This document shows positions 15,221 through 22,002 of a stretch of DNA of 27,371 nucleotides, one piece after another. The stretch covers positions 1-27,371 of the forward strand of contig CAZEIW010000118.1 in NCBI GenBank assembly GCA_964512305.1. The letters are read 5' to 3'. Position 1 is the stretch's first letter; the number at the start of each line of letters is the position of its first letter. The notes under the pieces are model-generated. The model did no database searches. It worked only from the letters and a program-made list of their open reading frames with translations, and was not told the origin of the DNA. The DNA comes from CAZEIW01 sp964512305 (GTDB taxonomy: Bacteria; Pseudomonadota; Gammaproteobacteria; Burkholderiales; Burkholderiaceae_F). Both the position numbers and the translations under genes were made by a program.

Positions 15221-16195
15221 CTAGGCCGCCCCGGCCTCGGTGCGCGCATTCGCGATGGCCTGCTGCAGAACGCTGTCCTTCAAATGAATCGTCGGCTCGT
15301 TGAACAGGACGTTGCGCAGCCAGTCGAAGGCGAGTTGCAGGAGCAACTCGTCGTCTTCGCGCAGCTGTTCGTGCATCGCCGGATCGACCGCGTACTTCTC
15401 GAGGAAGCTCGAACCGAAAACGAAGCGGCGGAAGGCGTCCGGATCCATGCTCGCCATCGCGAACATCCGCCGCGCGCGCTCGTCGGGCTCCTTGCCCCAC
15501 GGTCCTCCGAGCGACTTCCACGAAGCGAGCTTCATCAGCACATGGATCCAGCCGCGGTTGTGCCGGTCGTATTCCTCGACCTCCTGCTCGTCGCGGAATC
15601 GTGCCACCGTCTGCTCGCGGTCCTCCTCGTGGCCCTTGCAATGCGGCTCCTTGACCAGGAAGAAGAAGTCCTCGGGCGACTCGTGCCCCTTCATCTTGAC
15701 CGTCGCCAGGCCCAGCGGGTAGTAGCGGCAGGCCGCCGGGCGATCGCGGTACACGCTGCATCCCTGCGCCGGATCGAGGAACACGCACGGCCGCGCGGAT
15801 GCGCCGTCTCCGGTCATGGCGAGGTGCAGCACCGGCATGCCCGAAGGTTCGTGCATGGCCGGCGCGCCGAAGGCCGCGGCGACTTCCGCCGGCCGCCGGC
15901 CGAAGTGGCGCCCGAGCCGGATCAGGTCATACGGCGTCAACGTGATGTCGGTGTCGTGGCAGCACTCGTTCCAGCAGCTTACGCCGCGATGACAGCGGAA
16001 GCGGAACGAATCGCCCGGCCCGTAGCGCACCGGCTGCACCGGCCCCGCGCCGGCCCTGATCGCGGCGACAATCGGCGTCTCGAACTCCGCCTGCCCGGCG
16101 CGCCGTTCGAGCGCCTGCTCGAACGGCGACGCGTCCGCGCCGTCGCCGCGCTCCTCTTCGAGATCGCCGCCTGGCGGATCGAGCGGGTAGGTCAT
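15221..16195 (-). CDS. YkgJ-family cysteine-cluster protein within the apr-sat operon
   Basis: This is a soluble 324-aa protein with the YkgJ/Fli-B-type zinc- or iron-chelating cysteine cluster. C68-x5-C74-x3-C78C79 appears in the context SFRFRCHRGVSCWNECC. C137 and C146 follow, then C156 in the DRPAACRYYPLG segment, and C186 is further on. The function of the family is not established; a metal-binding, Fe-S or methyl-transfer role has been suggested. The C-terminal half is acidic and helix-rich. The gene starts 18 bp after aprA and ends 52 bp before sat, so it is co-transcribed with enzymes of sulfite oxidation. The start has only a weak binding site. A maturation or accessory role for AprBA is possible but unproven. 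Confidence 0.85.
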   Translation of the reverse strand: MTYPLDPPGGDLEEERGDGADASPFEQALERRAGQAEFETPIVAAIRAGAGPVQPVRYGPGDSFRFRCHRGVSCWNECCHDTDITLTPYDLIRLGRHFGRRPAEVAAAFGAPAMHEPSGMPVLHLAMTGDGASARPCVFLDPAQGCSVYRDRPAACRYYPLGLATVKMKGHESPEDFFFLVKEPHCKGHEEDREQTVARFRDEQEVEEYDRHNRGWIHVLMKLASWKSLGGPWGKEPDERARRMFAMASMDPDAFRRFVFGSSFLEKYAVDPAMHEQLREDDELLLQLAFDWLRNVLFNEPTIHLKDSVLQQAIANARTEAGAA

Positions 16196-16213
16196 GACGC
16201 GACCGGGCGCCGT

Positions 16214-18136
16214 TCAGTGCTTGACCGCCGCGCCGTAGGTCTTCGGGACGAGGTCCTTGTGCGGAACCTTCTTCAGCGTCCACTGCCTGGTGGCCGGGTC
16301 GAAGCGCGAGTTCACGAAGCACTTCCAGTTCGCGTCGTCGAGATTCGGGTGGTCGGCCCGGTAGTAGAAGCCCGGGTAGCGGGTCTCGGTCCGGAAGGTG
16401 ATGTGGCGCATGTGCGCCTCGCCGGCCCACAGCCGGTGGTAGTTCTCCCAGGCGCGCATCAACTCGTGCAGATCCTTGGCGCGCATGTGGACGCTGTCTT
16501 CCTTCAGCATCGTCAGGTAGTGGGTCGCCATCTCGAGCAGCTTGCCGTTAGTCTGGTAGTACGTCGACACGCCGGCGACGTACTCGTCCATGATCTTCTG
16601 CAGCCGCATCTGGAACATCTTGGGCGTGATGTAGTTCGGATTGATGTCCTCGGCGGTGGTCTTGTCCTTGTGCTCGATGTAGTTGCGCACCGGGCGGTAG
16701 ATCTCCTCGGTGATGGCCTTGATGTCGGCCTTGAACGCGGGCTTGAAGCCGGCGTGGTCGCGGCAGAAGCGGACCATCGTCTTGCCGGCGATGCGTCCCT
16801 CCGCGTGCGAGCCCGACGAGAACTTGTGTCCGGAGGCGCCGACGCCGTCGCCGGCCGTGAATAGCCCCTTGACGGTCGTCATCCGGTTGTAGCCCCACTG
16901 CCATTCAGGCGGCGCGAGGTCTTCCGGGCCCGAGACCCAGATGCCGCAGCAGCCGGAGTGGCTGCCGAGCAGGTACGGCTCGGTCGGGATCAGCTCGGAA
17001 GCAGTCTGCTCGGGCCGGATGTTCATCCCGGCCCACACGCCGGCCTGGCCGATGCACATGTCAAGGAAGTCCTCCCAGGCCTCTGCCTCGAGATGCTTGA
17101 CCTCCTTCGGCGTCATCGTCGCCGACAGCTTCGCCATCGCCGTCGGCGTGTCCATCAAAATCGGCCCGCGGCCTTCCTTCATTTCCTTGAGCATCGCGTG
17201 GTTGCGCAGGCAGCTCGGCACGACGAAGGCCTTGTCGTAGGGCGCGAAGTCCTTGAGCAGCTCGGCGTGCTTCGTCACGTAGTCCTCGCCGAACCCGTTC
17301 GTGGCCTTCGACTTGAACAGCAGGAACCAGGCGCCGACCGGCCCGTAGCCGTCCTTGAAGCGTGCCGGGACGAAGCGGTTCTCCATCATCGTCAGCTCGG
17401 CGCCGACCTCGGCCGCCATCGCGTAGGTCGAGCCGGCGTTCCAGACCGGATACCAGACCCGGCCCATGCCTTCGCCGGTGGTGCGGGGGCGGAACACGTT
17501 GACCGCTCCGCCGGCGACGTTGAGGACCGCCTTGGCCTTGAACACGTACAGCTTGTGCTCGCGTACCGAGAAGCCGACCGCGCCCGCGATCCGGTTCTCC
17601 TCGTTGGCGTCGAGCAGCAGCTTGACGATGAACACGCGCTCGAAGATGTTGTCGATGCCGAGCGCCTTCTTCGCGGCTTCGGCGACGATGGGCTTGTAGC
17701 CCTCGCCGTTGATCATGATCTGCCAGCGCCCGGAGCGCACCGGCTTGCCGCCGTCCTTCAGCGCCACCCCTTCCGTGCTCTTGTCCTTCCAGATCGGCAG
17801 GCCCCACTCCTCGAACAGGTGCACCGAATCGTCGACGTGGCGGCCGACGTCGAAGACGAGGTCGTCGCGGGTGATCCCCATCAGGTCGGCCGACACGTAG
17901 CGGCAGTAGTCCTCGGGGGTGTTCTGGCCCAGGTAGGTGTTGATCGCCGACAGGCCCATCGCGACCGCGCCCGAGCGGTCCATCGCCGCCTTGTCGACCA
18001 GCGCGATCCTGACGTCGTTGCCCGCCCAGCGCCGCGCCTCGTAGGCCGCGCCGCACGCCGCCATGCCGCCGCCGACGATCAGGATGTCGGTCTCGTGTTC
18101 CACGATCTGGGGATTGCCGAAACTCGGTTCACTCAT
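16214..18136 (-). CDS. aprA: APS reductase alpha subunit (FAD)
   Basis: AprA binds FAD and interconverts sulfite plus AMP with APS; in this setting it should run towards APS. The 640-aa protein has the usual length. The N-terminal FAD motif is LIVGGGMAACGAA. Conserved APS-reductase blocks are seen: MDRSGAVAMGLSAIN, RFVPARFKDGYGPVGAW, and PYLLGSHSGCCGIWVSGPED. Its sequence style, together with the adjacent qmo genes, matches the AprA lineage shared with sulfate reducers rather than the aprM-associated one; this is a judgement without a tree. AAGGAA precedes the start at seven bases. aprB lies 87 bp upstream and the YkgJ gene 18 bp downstream. Confidence 0.97.
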   Translation of the reverse strand: MSEPSFGNPQIVEHETDILIVGGGMAACGAAYEARRWAGNDVRIALVDKAAMDRSGAVAMGLSAINTYLGQNTPEDYCRYVSADLMGITRDDLVFDVGRHVDDSVHLFEEWGLPIWKDKSTEGVALKDGGKPVRSGRWQIMINGEGYKPIVAEAAKKALGIDNIFERVFIVKLLLDANEENRIAGAVGFSVREHKLYVFKAKAVLNVAGGAVNVFRPRTTGEGMGRVWYPVWNAGSTYAMAAEVGAELTMMENRFVPARFKDGYGPVGAWFLLFKSKATNGFGEDYVTKHAELLKDFAPYDKAFVVPSCLRNHAMLKEMKEGRGPILMDTPTAMAKLSATMTPKEVKHLEAEAWEDFLDMCIGQAGVWAGMNIRPEQTASELIPTEPYLLGSHSGCCGIWVSGPEDLAPPEWQWGYNRMTTVKGLFTAGDGVGASGHKFSSGSHAEGRIAGKTMVRFCRDHAGFKPAFKADIKAITEEIYRPVRNYIEHKDKTTAEDINPNYITPKMFQMRLQKIMDEYVAGVSTYYQTNGKLLEMATHYLTMLKEDSVHMRAKDLHELMRAWENYHRLWAGEAHMRHITFRTETRYPGFYYRADHPNLDDANWKCFVNSRFDPATRQWTLKKVPHKDLVPKTYGAAVKH

Positions 18137-18223
18137 TGTCTGCGTTCCTTCGTCTGCCGCATGCGGTCCGCGTGGTCAGGGCGCCGCGGTCGGTGGTCGG
18201 GTCTTCGTTCGGAGCGCCGGCTC

Positions 18224-18652
18224 TCAGGACGCGATCGTCGGCAGCGCCTTGCCGGGCTCGGTGAACAGGCGCTCGTCGCGCAGATCGCCCGCGTCGGGCT
18301 TGCCGGCGTAGGGATCGATCGAGCCGACCGCGGTCGTGCGCACCGGGAACTTGAAGCGCTTGATCTCGCCATCGCGGAACTTGACGGTCCACATGATCGC
18401 GTTGTCGGTGCGCAGCGGGATCACCGCGCCGCCCATCGGCACCCAGTCGGCGAACGAGCGCACCTCGATCGCCTGCCGCGGGCATGCCTTGACGCAGCAC
18501 ATGCACTCCCAGCACTGCTCGGGTTCCTGGTTGTAGGCTTTCATCCGCGCCGTATCGAGCTTCATCAGGTCGTTGGGGCAGATGTACATGCAGGCGGTCA
18601 CCGACCCCCCTTTGCAACCGTCGCATTTTTCGGCGTGTACGAATGTCGGCAT
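18224..18652 (-). CDS. aprB: APS reductase beta subunit (two 4Fe-4S clusters)
   Basis: AprB passes electrons between AprA's FAD and the Qmo partner. The 142-aa protein has C10xxC13, C21, C25 (CDGCKGGSVTACMYICPNDLM region) for one cluster, and C47xxC50xxC53xxxC57P for the other. The ATG at 18652 has GGAG eight bases upstream and places the family N-terminus MPTFVHAEKCDGC correctly; the reading frame is open far upstream but has no coding character there. The protein is shorter than the 150-166 residues of well-studied AprB, so the C-terminal tail that wraps around AprA is reduced. It is the first gene of the operon. Confidence 0.96.
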   Translation of the reverse strand: MPTFVHAEKCDGCKGGSVTACMYICPNDLMKLDTARMKAYNQEPEQCWECMCCVKACPRQAIEVRSFADWVPMGGAVIPLRTDNAIMWTVKFRDGEIKRFKFPVRTTAVGSIDPYAGKPDAGDLRDERLFTEPGKALPTIAS

Positions 18653-18890
18653 CTGGCGTCTCCGTCTGGGCGATCGAATCCGGTCGGCTGTGTGCGCGGG
18701 CTGCGTTCGCGTCCTGTCTTCGCGCCCCTCCCGTCCCGTCGGCAGCAGCGCCGGGTGTCGCGATCTCCGAGCGCTCGATTCGCCGGGATCGCAGGCACCG
18801 CGGGCGCGCGGCCCGACGTCGGGCAGCCGTGCGTGCAGGGTGCAGCTTCGACGATGCGGCGTCACCGCGCGACTGACTTGAGGAGCTACG

Positions 18891-18919
18891 CCATGTGGGT
18901 AATGCCCTACCCCCCGTGG
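18891..18919 (+). other. Hairpin enclosing the start of the micro-ORF
   Basis: GGGTA (18897-18901) pairs with TACCC (18908-18912) around a 6-nt loop. CCATG (18891-18895) pairs with CGTGG (18915-18919), including one G-U pair. The outer stem holds the ATG of the micro-ORF, so folding could control its translation. Confidence 0.4.
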
Positions 18920-18928
18920 CGGGTCTAG
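18893..18928 (+). CDS. Possible 11-codon leader/micro-ORF MWVMPYPPWRV
   Basis: The ATG at 18893 follows GAGGAG with an ideal 7-base spacing and opens an 11-codon frame ending in TAG. The peptide has two Trp, three Pro and one Tyr and is unlike random translation of this GC-rich DNA. It contains Pro-Pro-Trp, a class of sequence known to slow ribosomes and require EF-P. It ends 99 bp before the second tusA. I do not recognise the peptide. It may be a regulatory leader, a true micropeptide, or chance. Confidence 0.38.
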   Translation: MWVMPYPPWRV

Positions 18929-18968
18929 ACGCCCGAGGGTCCGATTTCGCCTAATGGAGGCCGAATAA

Positions 18969-19000
18969 GCTGGGGTCCGTGCGACTCCGCCCCCGGCTTT
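18969..19000 (+). terminator. Weak terminator- or attenuator-like hairpin ahead of tusA
   Basis: GCTGGGG (18969-18975) pairs with CCCCGGC (18991-18997) over 7 bp including one G-U pair, with a 15-nt loop. TTT follows at 18998-19000. It lies between the micro-ORF and tusA. The T-run is too short for a confident terminator. Confidence 0.22.
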
Positions 19001-19027
19001 GTGAAAGTCCCTCGGAGATCCGCCCAG

Positions 19028-19255
19028 ATGGAATACGACAAGGAACTCGACGCGCGCGGCCTGCAGTGTCCGCTGCCGATCGTGAAGACGAAGAAGTCCC
19101 TCAACGAGCTGGCCTCGGGCCAGGTGCTGAAGGTGGTCTCGACCGATTCCGGATCGGTCAAGGACATGCAGGCCTTCGCGACCCAGACCGGCAATCCGCT
19201 GCTCGAAACCGAGACGCACGGCAAGGAGTACGTGTTCTTCCTGCGCAAGAAGTGA
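19028..19255 (+). CDS. tusA: TusA-family sulfur carrier (second copy)
   Basis: This 75-aa sulfur-carrier protein has the signature DARGLQCPLPIVKTKKSL with the active cysteine C14 in CPLP. The ATG at 19028 has GGAG ten bases upstream; a GTG at 19001 would add nine residues and is less likely. It opens the plus-strand operon that diverges from aprB and is followed 62 bp later by the outer-membrane channel gene. It differs clearly from the copy in the minus-strand operon, so the two probably serve different partners. Confidence 0.93.
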   Translation: MEYDKELDARGLQCPLPIVKTKKSLNELASGQVLKVVSTDSGSVKDMQAFATQTGNPLLETETHGKEYVFFLRKK

Positions 19256-19317
19256 CGCGCGCCGCGCGAAGGCGGCAACGGCGCCCAGGCGCCGCTCATC
19301 CCGAGGAGAGGATCGAC

Positions 19318-20616
19318 ATGGGTGTTCATCGCATCGCCCTGGCGCCGGCGCTGGCCGCCGCGCTGTGGCTGGCGGCGGCCGCGGCGCACGCGACCGACGG
19401 CTATTTCTCGCACGGCTACGGAATGAAGGAAAAGGGCATGGGCGGCGCGTCGTTCGCGCTGGCCCAGGACGCATTCGGCGGCGCCAACAATCCGGCGACG
19501 ATGGTGTTCGCCGGCAACCGCTTCGACATCGGCATCGACTGGTTCAGCCCGCACCGCAGCGCGTCGCGCACCGGAAGCATCGGGGGAGTCTTCGATTTCT
19601 CGGCCGACAGCGACAGCAACAACTTCTTCATTCCAGAGCTGGCTTACAACCGCTTGCTGTCGCCGGACATGTCGCTCGGCGTGACCGTCTACGGCAACGG
19701 CGGCATGAACACCGACTATCCGGGCGGGGTCGCCAGTTGCGGCCAGCCCGGCCGGAACTTCAACGGCCTGTGCGGCCAGGGCCGGCTGGGCGTCGACCTG
19801 TCGCAGCTGGTCGTCGCGCCGACGTTCGCGATGAAGCTCAACCCCGGCCACGCGGTCGGCGTCGCGCCGCTGCTGGCATACCAGCGGTTCAAGGCCGAGG
19901 GTCTGCAAGGCTTCGCGGGACTGAGCAGCAGCCCGAACGACCTGACGAACAAAGGCTACGCCAGCTCGACCGGCTACGGCCTGCGTGTCGGCTACAACGG
20001 CCGCTTGACGAGCGCATTTTCGATCGGCGCGGTCTACACGACCAAGACGAAGATGGGCAAGTTCGACGCCTACAAGGGCCTGTTCGCCGAACAGGGCGGT
20101 TTCGACATTCCGGAGCACTACGGGGCGGGCGTGGCCTTCGACTTCGGGCAGGGCTGGCAGCTCGCCGCCGACTATGAGCGGATCCTGTACAGCGGGATCG
20201 CGTCGGTGCACAACCCCAGCAGCAACCAGGCCCCATTGGGTGCGAACAACGGGCCGGGGTTCGGCTGGCAGGACGTCAACGTGCTGAAGCTGGGAATCCA
20301 ATGGGCGCTGGACCCGAAGTGGACGCTGCGGGCCGGCTACAATCACACCGACAACCCGATCCGCTCGCAGGACGTGAGCTTCAACATCCTCGCTCCCGGG
20401 GTCGTGCAGGACCATTACACGCTCGGCGCGACGTGGAACCTCGGCGGAAATTCGGAATTGACGTTCGCCTACATGAACGCGCGGCGCAACTCGGTCAGCG
20501 GGGCGTCGCTGTTCAACGCCCCGCCCCCGGTGGGCGCAGGCCCCGGCAACGGCGGAACCGAAACGATCGCGATGCACGAGAATTCATTCGGAGTCGCCTG
20601 GGGAACGCGCTTCTGA
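19318..20616 (+). CDS. FadL/OmpP1/TodX-type outer-membrane channel
   Basis: FadL-family beta-barrels pass hydrophobic molecules across the outer membrane. The 432-aa protein has a signal peptide (residues 1-25, cleavage after AHA) and the mature start TDGYFSHGYGMKEKGMGGASFA, which carries the family's N-terminal hatch pattern with NNPATM following. Alternating amphipathic strands continue to a C-terminal Phe (WGTRF), the usual barrel-assembly signal. The start ATG has GAGGAG ten bases upstream. It lies between tusA and a TauE-type exporter, so hydrophobic sulfur species are plausible cargo, but that is inference; fatty acids or aromatics are the textbook substrates of the family. Confidence 0.9.
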   Translation: MGVHRIALAPALAAALWLAAAAAHATDGYFSHGYGMKEKGMGGASFALAQDAFGGANNPATMVFAGNRFDIGIDWFSPHRSASRTGSIGGVFDFSADSDSNNFFIPELAYNRLLSPDMSLGVTVYGNGGMNTDYPGGVASCGQPGRNFNGLCGQGRLGVDLSQLVVAPTFAMKLNPGHAVGVAPLLAYQRFKAEGLQGFAGLSSSPNDLTNKGYASSTGYGLRVGYNGRLTSAFSIGAVYTTKTKMGKFDAYKGLFAEQGGFDIPEHYGAGVAFDFGQGWQLAADYERILYSGIASVHNPSSNQAPLGANNGPGFGWQDVNVLKLGIQWALDPKWTLRAGYNHTDNPIRSQDVSFNILAPGVVQDHYTLGATWNLGGNSELTFAYMNARRNSVSGASLFNAPPPVGAGPGNGGTETIAMHENSFGVAWGTRF

Positions 20617-21551
20617 TCCCTGCGCGCCGGATCGATCGCCGCTGGCTCTTCCTGCTCGTACTGCTGGCCAGCGCACCGGCCTGCGCGGCCACCCCTTTCG
20701 GCATGACGATGCCGTGGTGGGGCTGGCCGCTTTCTCTTTTCGTCGTCTGCTTCGCGCTCGGCATCGTCGCGGTGCCGGCTGGCGTCGGCGGCGGCGTGCT
20801 GTTCGTCCCGATCGTCGGCGGCTTTTTCCCGTTCCACCTGGATTTCGTGCGCGGCGGCGGGCTGATGGTGGCGCTCGCGAGCGCGCTCGCGGCAAGCCCG
20901 GGCCTGTTGCGCCTCGGCCTGGCCGACCTCAGGCTCGCGCTGCCCATGGCGCTGATGGTCGCGGCAAGTCAGATCGCCGGCGCGATGCTCGGCCTGGTGC
21001 TGCCCGGCGCGATCGTGCAGACCGCCCTCGGCCTGATCATCCTGGGCATCGTGGTCCTGATGTGGAGGGCCAGGAAGTCGGAATTCCCGGGCGTTCGTGA
21101 GACGGATCCGCTGGCGGCCGCGCTTCGCATCCACGGCGTCTTCCACGATACCGCCCGCGCGCGCGACGTCAGCTGGACCGTGCGGCGGACCTCGACCGCG
21201 CTCGTCGCATTCGTCGGGATCGGCGTCCTGGCGGGCATGTTCGGGTTGGGCGCCGGCTGGGCCAATGTGCCGACGCTGAACCTGCTCATGGGCGCGCCGC
21301 TGAAGGTGGCGGCGGGCACCAGCAGCCTGATCCTGTCGATGACGTCGTCGGCTGCCTGGGTCTATCTCAACGAGGGAGCGATACTGCCGATCGTGGTCGT
21401 GCCGTCGATCATCGGCATGATGCTCGGTGCGATGATCGGCGTTCGCCTGCTGCATGTGGTCAAGGCGTCGGCGATCCGGCGCCTGGTGATCGCGATGCTC
21501 CTGATCGCCGGGGTTCGGGCGCTGCTCAAAGGGCTGGGAGTCTGGTCATGA
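20613..21551 (+). CDS. TauE/SafE (TSUP) membrane transporter
   Basis: TSUP proteins export sulfite, sulfoacetate or similar organosulfur anions. The protein (up to 312 aa) has about eight membrane segments, the glycine-rich VPAGVGGGVLFVP in the first half, and the matching GMFGLGAGWANVPTLN in the second half, the two-fold repeat typical of the family. The start is uncertain. A signal-like hydrophobic segment (RRWLFLLVLLASAPACAA) lies ahead of the first ATG (20703). The frame reaches back to the FadL stop, where a CTG at 20613 overlaps TGA (CTGA), with GGGGA eight bases upstream. Starting at 20703 would lose that helix. The stop overlaps the next start as ATGA. Sulfite export fits the neighbouring sulfite-oxidation operon. 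Confidence 0.87.
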   Translation: MIPARRIDRRWLFLLVLLASAPACAATPFGMTMPWWGWPLSLFVVCFALGIVAVPAGVGGGVLFVPIVGGFFPFHLDFVRGGGLMVALASALAASPGLLRLGLADLRLALPMALMVAASQIAGAMLGLVLPGAIVQTALGLIILGIVVLMWRARKSEFPGVRETDPLAAALRIHGVFHDTARARDVSWTVRRTSTALVAFVGIGVLAGMFGLGAGWANVPTLNLLMGAPLKVAAGTSSLILSMTSSAAWVYLNEGAILPIVVVPSIIGMMLGAMIGVRLLHVVKASAIRRLVIAMLLIAGVRALLKGLGVWS

Positions 21552-21985
21552 CGATGCGCAAAACGCTGCCGGACACGGCCGGTCGATACGCCTCGCCGGA
21601 GCAGCTGCGGTATGCCCTCGTGCTGAGCGCCGGCGTCAGGCTCGGGTTCGTGCTGCTGCTGGCGACGTTCTTCCTGTATCTGTCCGGGCTGCTTCAGCCG
21701 CTGATCCCGGTCGATCAGCTGCCGAAATACTGGGGCCTGCCGGTGGACGCATACGTCCGCGCGACCGGCACGCCGACCGGATGGGGATGGCTCGCGCAGC
21801 TGGCGCGCGGCGACCTGCTGAACCTGGCCGGCATCGCGGTGCTGGCCGGGATCTCGGCGATCGCCTCGGCTTCGGTGCTGCCCGTCTTCGCGCGGCGGCG
21901 TGAAACGGCCCACCTCGTCATCTGCGTGCTGCAGATCGTGGTGCTGGTCGTCTCCGCTTCCGGCATCCTGTCGAAATGGCGCTGA
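21548..21985 (+). CDS. Small membrane protein, DUF1634-like
   Basis: This 145-aa protein has three hydrophobic segments (about 22-47, 90-113 and 120-141). The C-terminal two with the ARRRETAH loop resemble the DUF1634 layout, a family commonly encoded next to TSUP transporters; I am not certain of the assignment. Its ATG overlaps the exporter stop (ATGA), so the two are translationally coupled and probably work together. It could be an accessory subunit of the exporter. No catalytic motif is seen. Confidence 0.75.
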   Translation: MTMRKTLPDTAGRYASPEQLRYALVLSAGVRLGFVLLLATFFLYLSGLLQPLIPVDQLPKYWGLPVDAYVRATGTPTGWGWLAQLARGDLLNLAGIAVLAGISAIASASVLPVFARRRETAHLVICVLQIVVLVVSASGILSKWR

Positions 21986-22002
21986 ACCCCCGGGAGGCCG
22001 GC

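Larger units (their letters stand above)
18653..19027. promoter_or_regulatory. Divergent promoter region between aprB and the second tusA
   Basis: This 375-bp region must carry promoters for both the minus-strand sulfite-oxidation operon and the plus-strand tusA operon. No sigma-70 match better than chance was found; a TTGAGG/TAATGC pair (18879-18906) for the plus strand is weak and overlaps a ribosome-binding-site-like GAGGAG. The half next to aprB is GC-rich and featureless, possibly a long leader. The half next to tusA holds the micro-ORF and two hairpins listed separately. Confidence 0.5.

Noticed and set aside
6199..18652. Reading the operon as dissimilatory sulfate reduction
   Set aside because: The genes are compatible with both directions, but TusA, DsrE-type and SQR-like genes and the absence of dsr genes nearby favour oxidation. 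The direction is not proven by sequence alone.
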